A DNA stretch of 64,000 nt from Lysobacterales bacterium (GTDB lineage: Bacteria > Pseudomonadota > Gammaproteobacteria > Xanthomonadales > Ahniellaceae). Every line of letters starts with the position of its first letter. The first letter of the stretch is position 1. The position numbers and the translations under genes were made by a program. The stretch lies in NCBI GenBank assembly GCA_016703225.1, contig JADJCM010000001.1, positions 1,240,001 to 1,304,000 of the forward strand, written 5' to 3'. Positions 1 through 8,182 of this stretch are shown piece by piece. The notes under the pieces are model-generated. The model had not been told where the DNA came from and did no database searches. It saw only the letters and a program-made list of their open reading frames with translations.

Positions 1-1
1 T

Positions 2-208
2 GCACTGGCTGCGCGGATGCAGGTCCACGCTGCGGACCGCAACCAACTCCTGACCATGGGCATGAACGCACGGGCGCTCGTATTCGCAAGCTTCTCCTTC
101 GAGCTCGTCGTCGACGGCGTGCTCGCTGCCCTGCACGCGGTGGCGCCGAAGACGGTGGACGCCACATGCCGATGCTGCTTGTCGCGATGGTCGCCTTGTT
201 CACGCTGA
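2..208 (+). CDS. C-terminal fragment of a glycosyltransferase (cut by left edge)
   Basis: An open frame enters from the left edge and stops at 208. Its residues (NARALVFASFSFELVVDGV and nearby) resemble the C-terminal tail of GT4 glycosyltransferases, where a conserved Asn-Ala-Arg stretch is followed by Phe-Ser-Phe/Trp. It overlaps the start of the next gene by 43 bases, which fits the tight packing of this operon. Only about 68 residues are visible and no catalytic motif is included, so the family assignment is tentative. Confidence 0.5.
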   Translation, partial: ALAARMQVHAADRNQLLTMGMNARALVFASFSFELVVDGVLAALHAVAPKTVDATCRCCLSRWSPCSR

Positions 209-1581
209 TGACGGCGGGTCGCTGGCGCAGCGGCATCGCGCTGATGATCGTGCTCGCTGCAGTCCAGGATCCGATCCGCAAGCTGACCCCGGAGACGCCC
301 GGATGGATGACGCTGGCCACGACCCCGGTCTTCGCTGCCTTGATCGTGATGTCGTTGCTTCGAACTCGGCGCTGGTGGTCGGCGTTTCGCGACCAATATC
401 GTGCCATCTCCCGCCAACTGCGGATCCTGGCGGTGCTGTGCGTGCCCGCGGCGCTGATTTCCGCGACCTATAGCGCGGGCTCGTGGATGCTCACCCTGAT
501 CGGCGCCTTCTCCTATTCGGTGATCTTTCTGGCCTTGGTAGCGGCATTCCACCAGCTGCGGCATGTCAACGACCTTCGCCGCCTGCTGGCGTGGTATTGC
601 GTCGTGCACGGCATCGCGATCAGCGGGGCGATGCTGGAGTATTCGGGTGCGCTGCCGCACTGGGCGGTGCTCGGCGACGATGCTCTCGGTTTCAACTGGG
701 TTCGCATGCACGCGGGCTACACGGTCAACATCGTGTCGGGCTTCTATCGAAGCGGCGACGTGCTGGGCTGGCATGCGGCCACGGTATGCATGCTCTCACT
801 GGTGTTGGCGCAGACCGGCCATGGCACGCGCCGTTGGGGCTGGCTGATGCTCGCGGCCTGGGCGGCGGTGGCGCTGATCCTGTGCGGACGACGGAAGATG
901 GTCTTCCTGGTGCCGGTGTTCCTGCTGGCGGCGATCTGGATCTACTGGCAGGCCGGTCGCGCGACCAAAGCGTGGTCGCTACTGTTGCTGTTCGCTCTGC
1001 CGGCCGCGAGCGTTTACCTGGCAGGCGACCTGCTCGACGAAGAGAGCAACCAGCTGCGCTACTACTCGGAAACCAGCTACCAGACGCTGGACAGCCTGGA
1101 GACGCACGGTTTCGCTTCCCTTGCCGATACCTACCGGCAATCGGGATTCTTCGGCGAAGGCCTCGGTACTGCCACGCCGGGATCCCACCACGTCAAGGTC
1201 GATCGTCCGCGAGTTTGGCAGGAGAGCGGGACCAGTCGGGTCCTGGTCGAACTCGGTGTGCCAGGCGCACTTGGCCTGGGCAGCGTAATGATCGCGCTCG
1301 GCTTGGCCTTGTTTGGCGTTGTGCAGCAGAACCTGCGGTCGCGCAACCTCGGAGCACACTACGGTGCCGGGATGTTCGCCTGTTTCGTCGCCAACATTGG
1401 CAGTCTGGTGGTGTCTGGACAGATCCTAGCGGATCCTTTCATCGCGTCATTTCTGGGGGTGCTGGCCGGACTCACACTGTCGCTGGCTCGACCCGAACTT
1501 CAAGGCGGCGACTCACGCACGCTTGAGCATCAACGGGCCGTCGTTGCTGCCGCGCGGCGGCTGTCGGGGCGCGGGTACTGA
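166..1581 (+). CDS. O-antigen polymerase/ligase-like multi-pass membrane protein
   Basis: A 471-residue inner-membrane protein with about ten hydrophobic segments and one large loop before the last helices. The loop has the Wzy/WaaL-type pattern: GEGLGTATPG around residue 330, then a Glu-Ser-Gly and the VELGVPGALG turn. Family members polymerise repeat units or ligate O-antigen to lipid A-core in the periplasm. It sits between glycosyltransferase genes, and the next gene starts 4 bases after its stop. The start is uncertain because the first 43 bases overlap the upstream frame; in-frame ATGs also occur at 172 and 187. Polymerase and ligase cannot be separated by sequence alone, and a second protein of this kind is encoded at 11932. 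Confidence 0.75.
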   Translation: MPMLLVAMVALFTLMTAGRWRSGIALMIVLAAVQDPIRKLTPETPGWMTLATTPVFAALIVMSLLRTRRWWSAFRDQYRAISRQLRILAVLCVPAALISATYSAGSWMLTLIGAFSYSVIFLALVAAFHQLRHVNDLRRLLAWYCVVHGIAISGAMLEYSGALPHWAVLGDDALGFNWVRMHAGYTVNIVSGFYRSGDVLGWHAATVCMLSLVLAQTGHGTRRWGWLMLAAWAAVALILCGRRKMVFLVPVFLLAAIWIYWQAGRATKAWSLLLLFALPAASVYLAGDLLDEESNQLRYYSETSYQTLDSLETHGFASLADTYRQSGFFGEGLGTATPGSHHVKVDRPRVWQESGTSRVLVELGVPGALGLGSVMIALGLALFGVVQQNLRSRNLGAHYGAGMFACFVANIGSLVVSGQILADPFIASFLGVLAGLTLSLARPELQGGDSRTLEHQRAVVAAARRLSGRGY

Positions 1582-1585
1582 GACG

Positions 1586-2701
1586 ATGCCTGAGCCATTG
1601 CGGGTCGTATTGATCAGCACCGCGTGCATGGCCTTACCCGGCAGCATGCGCGCCTACGCCGAAACCCTGCAGCGGGCGCTGGACCTGCACGCGCGGGATA
1701 TCGATGTGCAATTGCTTGAGCTCGCGCCGAAGACCGCATCGGGCCCGGTCGCGCAACGACTGGAATTGCTGATGCTGCCGATCAAGGCACGGCTTCGCGG
1801 CGGCAGGGCGCCCGATGTCTGGCATGTGCTCGATGGCAGTCGCGCCTATGTCGCCGCCGGACTTCGCCGCGCGCCGGTCGTGGTGACGGTGCACGACATC
1901 ATTCCCTGGCTGCAGGCGCAGGGTCGCTTTGCGGCTGCGCCCGCCACCGGAACCGGTGCGCGCTGGTTGTGGCGTCGCAATGCAAACGCGATGCGCAAAG
2001 CGGCTGCGTTGATCTGTGTGAGCCACTCGACTGAGAGCGATACCCGAGACAGCTTTGGTGTAGCCGCGCACACCTGCCATGTCGTCGCTTCGCCTTTGCC
2101 CCGTGGCCTGTCCGGTGAACTCGGCCGAAGCAGCAAGATCCAGCGGGAAGCGGGCATCATGTTGCACGTTGGCCACAACGGCTTCTACAAGAATCGAGCG
2201 CAAGTGCTGCGCATCTTCGCGCGCCTGGAACCAACGATCGCACGCCAGCTGGTGATGATCGGCCCGCCCGCCACTGCCGAGCTGCATGCGCTGGCCGGGG
2301 CCTTGGGCATACACGAGCGCGTACGTTGGCTCGGCGATGCCGACGATGCGCTGCTTGCTGACTGGTATCGGCGCGCGGCGGTGCTGGTGTTTCCATCGCT
2401 GTACGAAGGGTATGGCTGGCCGGTACTGGAGGCGATGGCCTTCGGCCTGCCGGTGGTGTGCAGCAATGCGGGCTCTCTGCCCGAGGTGGCCGGCGATGTG
2501 GTGCCGTGCGTGGCGCCGGACGACATCGACGGCTTCGTCACGCACATCGAGCTGCTGCTGCGCGAACCCGCCCGCGCCGCGGCCGCGAGTGCCTCGGGGT
2601 TGCAGCGTGCGGCCGCGTTCAGCAGCGAACGATTCGCGCACGAGATGAGCGCGGTGTACCGTTCGGCGGCAGCGACGCCACGCGAGAGGAGGCAAGGATG
2701 A
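1586..2701 (+). CDS. GT4-family glycosyltransferase
   Basis: A 371-residue glycosyltransferase with a GT-B fold, expected to act on the cytoplasmic face of the inner membrane. The C-terminal donor-binding region carries the E-x7-E signature in FPSLYEGYGWPVLEAMAFG, followed by the GLPVV and PEVAG elements typical of GT4. The ATG at 1586 was chosen because the longer frame from 1523 lies inside the preceding gene and its extra residues are unlike the family. The stop overlaps the next start as ATGA. The sugar donor and acceptor cannot be read from sequence; its place in the operon suggests a step in repeat-unit assembly. Confidence 0.85.
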   Translation: MPEPLRVVLISTACMALPGSMRAYAETLQRALDLHARDIDVQLLELAPKTASGPVAQRLELLMLPIKARLRGGRAPDVWHVLDGSRAYVAAGLRRAPVVVTVHDIIPWLQAQGRFAAAPATGTGARWLWRRNANAMRKAAALICVSHSTESDTRDSFGVAAHTCHVVASPLPRGLSGELGRSSKIQREAGIMLHVGHNGFYKNRAQVLRIFARLEPTIARQLVMIGPPATAELHALAGALGIHERVRWLGDADDALLADWYRRAAVLVFPSLYEGYGWPVLEAMAFGLPVVCSNAGSLPEVAGDVVPCVAPDDIDGFVTHIELLLREPARAAAASASGLQRAAAFSSERFAHEMSAVYRSAAATPRERRQG

Positions 2702-3675
2702 TCAGGACCGCGCTGATTTTTGGTGTCTCCGGCCAGGACGGCGCACTGCTCGCACGCCTGCTGCTCGACAAGGGTTATGCCGTGCATGGCAGTTCGCGCG
2801 ACGCGCAGATGAACGGCTTCGGCAACCTCGACCGCGTCGGCGCACGCGAGCGCGTGCAGGTGCATTCGGCAGTCACCACCGACTTCCGCAGTGTCGCCCA
2901 GGTGCTCGGCAAGGTGATGCCCGACGAGGTCTACCTGCTGGCCGGGCAAAGTTCGGTCGGACTCTCATTCGAGCAGCCGGCCGAGACTCTGGAGAGCATC
3001 GCGGTCGGCACCCTGAACGTGCTCGAGGCGATCCGCTTCCTGAAGGCGAACACGCGCCTGTATCACGCCGGCTCTAGTGAGTGTTTCGGTGATGTCGGCG
3101 CTGCCGCCGACGAGCAGACGGCGTTCCGCCCGCGCAGCCCGTATGCAGTCGCGAAGGCGAGTGCGCACTGGATGGTCGCGAACTATCGCGAGGCCTACGG
3201 GCTGTATGCCTGCACCGGGATCCTGTTCAACCACGAGTCGCCGCTGCGTCCGGCGCGTTTCGTCACGCGCAAGGTGATCGCCGCAGCGGTGCGCATCGCC
3301 GACGGCAGCGGCGAACGCCTGCAGCTCGGCAACCTCGACATCGAACGCGACTGGGGCTGGGCGCCGGAATACGTCGACGCAATGTGGCGCATGCTGCAAC
3401 AACCGCGTGCCGAGGACTACGTGATCGCGACCGGGCAGTCGCATTCGCTGCGCGACTTCGTCGCGATCGCATTCCGCGCGGTCGCGCTCGACTGGCGCGA
3501 ACACGTCGACTACGACGACAGCCTGCGCCGTCCGAGCGACATCGCGCACAGTGTCGGCCGCCCCGGCAAGGCACTGCGCGAACTCGGCTGGCGCGCGCAG
3601 AGTTCGCTCGAAGACGTGATCACGCGCATGATCGCCGCCGAGCGCGGGCAGCCCTGGCCGATGACGACCGGCTGA
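2698..3675 (+). CDS. GDP-mannose 4,6-dehydratase-like SDR (short paralogue)
   Basis: A 325-residue extended short-chain dehydrogenase of the GMD type. It has the Rossmann GVSGQDG loop near residue 9, a SSECFG segment matching the Ser/Thr-x-Glu catalytic stretch, the Tyr-x3-Lys in SPYAVAK, and the family signature NHESPLR followed by RFVTRK. It is about 45 residues shorter than the full GMD encoded at 9427 and has diverged from it in the region after the Rossmann loop. It may make GDP-4-keto-6-deoxymannose or act on a related GDP-sugar. It starts by ATGA overlap with the upstream glycosyltransferase; the next gene begins 3 bases after its stop. Confidence 0.8.
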   Translation: MIRTALIFGVSGQDGALLARLLLDKGYAVHGSSRDAQMNGFGNLDRVGARERVQVHSAVTTDFRSVAQVLGKVMPDEVYLLAGQSSVGLSFEQPAETLESIAVGTLNVLEAIRFLKANTRLYHAGSSECFGDVGAAADEQTAFRPRSPYAVAKASAHWMVANYREAYGLYACTGILFNHESPLRPARFVTRKVIAAAVRIADGSGERLQLGNLDIERDWGWAPEYVDAMWRMLQQPRAEDYVIATGQSHSLRDFVAIAFRAVALDWREHVDYDDSLRRPSDIAHSVGRPGKALRELGWRAQSSLEDVITRMIAAERGQPWPMTTG

Positions 3676-3678
3676 CGC

Positions 3679-4809
3679 ATGCGCATCGCGATCGACGCGT
3701 TGCCGATCAACAATTTTTCCGGGCGCAATGTGCTCGGCGGACACCTGCGCAATCTCGCCGCCGCGGCCGACGGACGACACAGCCTTCATGTCTTCCACCA
3801 TGCCGGCAATCGCGACCTGCGTCGCGATCTCGGTGCGCAGGTCGAATGGATCGAATGCGCCGGTGTCGATGGCGGGTGGGTGCGGCGTTTGCTCTGGCAG
3901 CGCTTCAACATGCAGCGCCGGCTCGATGCGATCGGCGCCGATCTGCTGCTCTCGACCTCGGGCGCGCTGGTGCCGGGCGTGCATACTCCGCAGGCGGTGC
4001 TGGTGCAGAACCCGTGGTGCTTCTTCCCGCAATTCCATGGCACGACGCTGGAACGCCTCAAGGCGCGCTTGCAACGCCACGGTTATCGCCGAGCCCAACG
4101 CGAGGGTGCGGCGCTGTTCTATCTGTCCGACTACATGGCCCGCGCCTATCGCGACAATGCCGTCAGCGCGCCGCGCCACGGCGCCACCGTGCTGGTCGGT
4201 GTCGATGACGGCATGTTCGTGCAGGCCGCTACCGAGGGCGTACCGGACTTCGTGCAACGCGCGCCCGAGATCGTCACGGTGTCGGTGATGACCCCGCACA
4301 AGGCGGTCGAGGATGTGCTGGCGGCGCTGGCCCTGCTGCGACAGAGGAACATCGATGCACGCCTGGCCCTGGTCGGCCCGTGGTCTGATCCCGGATATCG
4401 CGCGCAGATCGAGGTGCACATCGACACGCTGGGGCTGCGCGATGTGGTCACGATCACTGGTGCGGTATCCGCAGCGGAATTGGTCGCGCACTATCGGCGC
4501 GCGCGTGTGTTCTGCCTGCTCAGTCGGTGTGAGTCCTTCGGCATTCCGGCGGTGGAAGCCCAGGTGTTCGGGACGCCGACGGTGGTCGCCGATGTCTGCG
4601 CACCGCCGGAAATTGCCGGACCCGGGGGCATGTGCGTGGCGCCGGGCGATATCACTGCCGCCGCCGATGCGTTGCAGCGGCTGCTGTGTGACGAGCCCAC
4701 CTGGCGCACGGAGTCCGATTCCGCGCTGGCCAATGCCGAACGCTTCCGCTGGTCGCGCCTGAGCAGGCCGATCATCGACTTCATCGAACAGTGGCAGGCC
4801 GCCGCATGA
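3679..4809 (+). CDS. GT4-family glycosyltransferase
   Basis: A 376-residue glycosyltransferase that starts with MRIAIDALPINN, a typical first strand of GT4 enzymes. The C-terminal half has the donor-site pattern SRCESFGIPAVEAQVFGTP, including the two glutamates spaced by seven residues, then an APPEIAG segment. It lies in the polysaccharide operon, 3 bases after the GMD-like gene, and its TGA overlaps the ATG of the acetyltransferase gene. A middle segment matches the usual GT4 inter-domain region (VSVMTPHKAVEDVL). The exact sugar transferred is unknown. Confidence 0.85.
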   Translation: MRIAIDALPINNFSGRNVLGGHLRNLAAAADGRHSLHVFHHAGNRDLRRDLGAQVEWIECAGVDGGWVRRLLWQRFNMQRRLDAIGADLLLSTSGALVPGVHTPQAVLVQNPWCFFPQFHGTTLERLKARLQRHGYRRAQREGAALFYLSDYMARAYRDNAVSAPRHGATVLVGVDDGMFVQAATEGVPDFVQRAPEIVTVSVMTPHKAVEDVLAALALLRQRNIDARLALVGPWSDPGYRAQIEVHIDTLGLRDVVTITGAVSAAELVAHYRRARVFCLLSRCESFGIPAVEAQVFGTPTVVADVCAPPEIAGPGGMCVAPGDITAAADALQRLLCDEPTWRTESDSALANAERFRWSRLSRPIIDFIEQWQAAA

Positions 4810-5366
4810 GCCTCGATATCGACGCCACGCGCGCAGCGCGGCCGTACACGCGGCGCGAATATCTCGGCCGCGTGTTGTGGGCGCTGGCGACGCCGCTGTT
4901 CCGCTTCAGTCCGCGGCCGTTGTTCGGCTGGCGGCGTTTCCTGCTGCGTTGTTTCGGGGCGCAGGTGGGCTCCGCGGTGCATGTCTATCCGAGTGCACGC
5001 ATCGTGATTCCGTGGAACCTGCGCATCGATGCAGGCGCCAGCATCGGCGAGCACGCGCTCGTGTACAACCTGGGGCCGGTGCATGTCGGAGCGCGCGCGA
5101 CGGTGTCGCATCTCGCGCATCTGTGTGCGGGTACGCATGACTATCGCGACCCGACCCTGCCGCTACTGCGCACGCCGATCATGATTGGTGCCGATGCGTG
5201 GATCTGCGCGCAGGCCCTGGTCGGACCGAATGTCGTGGTCGGTGATGGCGCGGTAGTCGGCGCCGGTGCGGTGGCGATGCAGGACGTGCCGGCCTGGACC
5301 ATCGTCGCCGGCAATCCGGCGGTGGCCGTGAAGCGACGCGAGCTGCGCGAGACGCCGACGCGATGA
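4806..5366 (+). CDS. WcaF-like hexapeptide-repeat acetyltransferase
   Basis: A 186-residue protein of the left-handed beta-helix acyltransferase family. The repeat region spans roughly residues 55-175, with turns such as ARIVIPWNLRIDAGASIGE and VVVGDGAVVGAGAV, and ends in the family signature IVAGNPA. An internal loop with HLCAGTHDY carries the likely catalytic His. Relatives such as WcaF O-acetylate sugars in capsule or colanic-acid pathways using acetyl-CoA. The ATG at 4806 overlaps the upstream stop (ATGA) and its own stop overlaps the next start, so translation is probably coupled. Confidence 0.85.
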   Translation: MSLDIDATRAARPYTRREYLGRVLWALATPLFRFSPRPLFGWRRFLLRCFGAQVGSAVHVYPSARIVIPWNLRIDAGASIGEHALVYNLGPVHVGARATVSHLAHLCAGTHDYRDPTLPLLRTPIMIGADAWICAQALVGPNVVVGDGAVVGAGAVAMQDVPAWTIVAGNPAVAVKRRELRETPTR

Positions 5367-6184
5367 TCTCGGTGGTGATCCTGACCTTGAACGAGGCGGC
5401 CAACCTGCCGCGCTGCCTCGACAGCCTGGCCTTCAGCGACGACGTGCTGGTGCTCGACTCGGGCAGCAACGACGACACCGTCGCGATCGCCGATGCACGC
5501 GGCGCACGGGTGCTGACGCGGCGCTTCGACAGTTTCGCCGGGCAACGCAATCATGCGATGGAACATGGTGCGTTTCGCCACCGCTGGGTACTGCACCTGG
5601 ACGCCGACGAAGTGGTGCGCCCCGAACTGGGCGCCGAGTTGCTCGCCATCGCTACCGCGGACGATTCGCGCTGGCCGGTGTATCGGCTGCCGTCGCGGAT
5701 GATCTTCATGGGCCGCTGGCTGAAACATGCCGGCATGTACCCCGCCTACCAAGTGCGCTTCGGCCGCGCCGACGCATTGCGCTTCGTCGACCATGGCCAC
5801 GGCCAGCGCGAGGTGCAGGCCGCGCACGAGGTCGGCACGCTGCAGGGCGCGCTCGACCACCACAACTTCTCCAAGGGTGTGCACGACTGGTTCGCCCGCC
5901 ACCTGCGCTACGCCGAACGCGAAGCGGTGCAGATGCTCGCCGAGCGCGGGCAGCCGCTGCGTGTCGGCGAGTTGCTCGCGGTCGACGCCACTGTGCGTCG
6001 CCGCGCGTTGAAACGGCTTGCCGCGCGAATGCCGATGCGTCCGACGCTGAGGTTTCTCTACAGCTACGTGGCGCGCGGCGGTTTCCTCGACGGACGTGCG
6101 GGCTACGAATACGCATGCATGCTGGCGGTGTACCAGCAATTCATCGATTTGCGCCTTCACGAGAAGCGACGCGAGCACAGTTGA
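5363..6184 (+). CDS. GT2-family glycosyltransferase (WaaE/KdtX-like)
   Basis: A 273-residue inverting glycosyltransferase of family 2. The N-terminus has MISVVILTLNEAANLPRCL, then a DSGSNDDT segment and the metal-binding DADE near residue 78. Overall length and the C-terminal part, with HDWFARHLRYAEREA, resemble WaaE/KdtX-type transferases that add sugars to the LPS core. It overlaps the acetyltransferase gene by ATGA; its stop shares one base with the next ATG (TGATG). The role in core or repeat-unit synthesis is inferred from the operon. Confidence 0.82.
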   Translation: MISVVILTLNEAANLPRCLDSLAFSDDVLVLDSGSNDDTVAIADARGARVLTRRFDSFAGQRNHAMEHGAFRHRWVLHLDADEVVRPELGAELLAIATADDSRWPVYRLPSRMIFMGRWLKHAGMYPAYQVRFGRADALRFVDHGHGQREVQAAHEVGTLQGALDHHNFSKGVHDWFARHLRYAEREAVQMLAERGQPLRVGELLAVDATVRRRALKRLAARMPMRPTLRFLYSYVARGGFLDGRAGYEYACMLAVYQQFIDLRLHEKRREHS

Positions 6185-8139
6185 TGCTGGACAGCGCAGC
6201 GCCAGTGCGGTTGCGGGCAGATATTCAGGCTCTTCGTGGCCTTGCGATCTTGCTGGTGATGCTGCACCACGCTCAGATCGGTGGATTGCGCGCTGGCTTT
6301 CTGGGCGTGGACATCTTCTTCGTCATTTCCGGATTTCTGATCAGCGGTTTGATCTTGGATAGCCTGCGCCGGGGTGACTTCAGTTTCACCGACTTCTATT
6401 TTCGTCGAGCAAAACGCCTGCTTCCTGCGGCGTACGTGACGTTCGTGCTCGTTACCTTGGCAAGTCCTTGGTTCATTCTCGCGTCGGAATCAGAGAACTA
6501 TTTTCGCCAATTGCTTGGCGCAGTCTCATTCACCGGCAACATCGCCCTTTGGTTGCAGTCTGGGTATTTCGAGCAATCCGCGTATTTGAAGCCGCTGCTG
6601 CACACTTGGTCGCTCGCCATCGAGGAGCAGTTCTATCTCTTGCTTCCGGCGCTGCTTCTGTTTACAGCATCGAGGTTCCGAATTGCGATGCTGGCGGCAA
6701 TCTGCTTGCTCAGTCTGATGTTGTGCTTCTTGCTCGCACCGCGCATGCCAAGTGCGACTTTCTACCTGCTTCCAACGAGAGCTTGGGAGCTCCTGGTTGG
6801 CTCCCTGTCAGCCGTTTTGGTCACGAACCAAGCAACGCATGCTGTCGCCAAGTGGATGTTCTGGCCGTCTTTGCTGATCGTGCTGGCCCTACCAACCGTG
6901 GCAGCGTGGGGCACCCATCCTGGGGTATCTGCGGTATTGGTGACAACCGCCACCGCGATGCTTCTACTTCGCAGGCATCCAGTCTTGAACGACGGAATGC
7001 CCATCAGACAACTCGGACAACTTGGAAACATCTCATACTCTCTCTACCTGCTGCACTGGCCCTTGCTGGCCTTCGCAAACAACGCCTATGTCTCGGGCGT
7101 GCCCACCACCGTTCGCGCGTCACTCTTGCTGCTGGCCGTGGCACTGGCCGCGTTGCTCTACCGCTACGTCGAGCTCCCGGTTTGGCGGTCGAACTGGCGT
7201 GGCGACCGCCGCAGCTACGGCATCATTCTCGCCTCCACGCTCTTGGTGATAACGGTCGGAGCGACATCCGCCATCGCTTCAAGGTCAGGCGTGGATCACG
7301 GGCAGCTGCGCGCCCCGAATCGAGGCTTGAATGAGTCCTGTGACGCGACAGACAGGTTTGTGCCGTCGGCGGCCTGTGTTAACGGCCAAAATCCGCGCGT
7401 GCTGGTCTGGGGAGATTCTTTCGCCATGCACCTCGTTCCTGGAATCGTTGCCACCGCTGATTTCAGCATCGCGCAAGCAACCAAGTCGGCGTGCGCGCCC
7501 TTCCTAGGGCTCGCGCAGCAGGTGAAGGGAAAGTTTGAGCGCGATTGGGGAAGGAACTGCATGACCTTCAATCAAACTGCTGTCCAGTACCTGGAATCGA
7601 CGCCAACGATCGAAGTGGTTGTAATTGCTGCGCACTTCCCAACCTACCTTGATTCCAAGGCACCCGACCGGGAGGCGCTACTTGTTCAGTCGGCGGGAGA
7701 AGAGCTCGAGCAACCGCGCGGCGTTGAGTCCACGCTCGTCGCAACAGTTGAGTCCATACGCGCCGCCCGGAGACTGGGCAAGCGCGTGCTCGTAGTAGCG
7801 CCTCCCCCGAATGGCGGCTTCGACGTTGGCGAGTGCCTCGAGCGTGAGCTCACAGGCCGACTTCACGTGACCAGCCAGGCATCCGGTGGATGCGCAATCC
7901 TCCGCGACACCTATCGGATCCAAAGCGCGGAATCGGCCAAGTTCCTGCGTCTCGTGAGCAGCAAGGCGGATGTTGAGATTCTTGACTTCGACAGCGTGCT
8001 TTGCGATCGGGACCATTGTGCCGCGCAAATCGATGGCGTTGGTGTTTACGGCCAGAACGGGCACTTCTCAAGGGCTGGATCCATTGCAGTCGGCAAGCGC
8101 ATGAATCTCTCAAAGCTTGTATTGGACATGGCCAAGTGA
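6184..8139 (+). CDS. OafA-like acyltransferase 3 with C-terminal SGNH domain
   Basis: A 651-residue membrane O-acyltransferase. Residues 1-360 form the multi-pass acyltransferase-3 domain: it opens with RADIQALRGLAILLVMLHH, has the GVDIFFVISGFLI segment, and a catalytic-type His-His pair. The C-terminal 270 residues form a periplasmic SGNH-like domain with a GDSF nucleophile block. The last block, where SGNH enzymes usually have Asp-x-x-His, reads QNGHFS, so the Asp position appears to be Gln. Such proteins acetylate surface glycans. The gene is visibly richer in A and T than its neighbours, which suggests separate acquisition. Start ATG at 6184 follows the upstream stop as TGATG. Confidence 0.88.
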   Translation: MLDSAAPVRLRADIQALRGLAILLVMLHHAQIGGLRAGFLGVDIFFVISGFLISGLILDSLRRGDFSFTDFYFRRAKRLLPAAYVTFVLVTLASPWFILASESENYFRQLLGAVSFTGNIALWLQSGYFEQSAYLKPLLHTWSLAIEEQFYLLLPALLLFTASRFRIAMLAAICLLSLMLCFLLAPRMPSATFYLLPTRAWELLVGSLSAVLVTNQATHAVAKWMFWPSLLIVLALPTVAAWGTHPGVSAVLVTTATAMLLLRRHPVLNDGMPIRQLGQLGNISYSLYLLHWPLLAFANNAYVSGVPTTVRASLLLLAVALAALLYRYVELPVWRSNWRGDRRSYGIILASTLLVITVGATSAIASRSGVDHGQLRAPNRGLNESCDATDRFVPSAACVNGQNPRVLVWGDSFAMHLVPGIVATADFSIAQATKSACAPFLGLAQQVKGKFERDWGRNCMTFNQTAVQYLESTPTIEVVVIAAHFPTYLDSKAPDREALLVQSAGEELEQPRGVESTLVATVESIRAARRLGKRVLVVAPPPNGGFDVGECLERELTGRLHVTSQASGGCAILRDTYRIQSAESAKFLRLVSSKADVEILDFDSVLCDRDHCAAQIDGVGVYGQNGHFSRAGSIAVGKRMNLSKLVLDMAK

Positions 8140-8182
8140 ATCGCTCCTTCTCTTTTTCGCGTATGGCACCGGAGCCGAAGCT

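Noticed and set aside
2965..4491. Long minus-strand open frame (about 508 codons) opposite the GMD-like and GT4 genes
   Set aside because: The plus-strand genes have clear family motifs across the whole stretch; the antisense frame has no recognisable domain and exists because of high GC codon bias.
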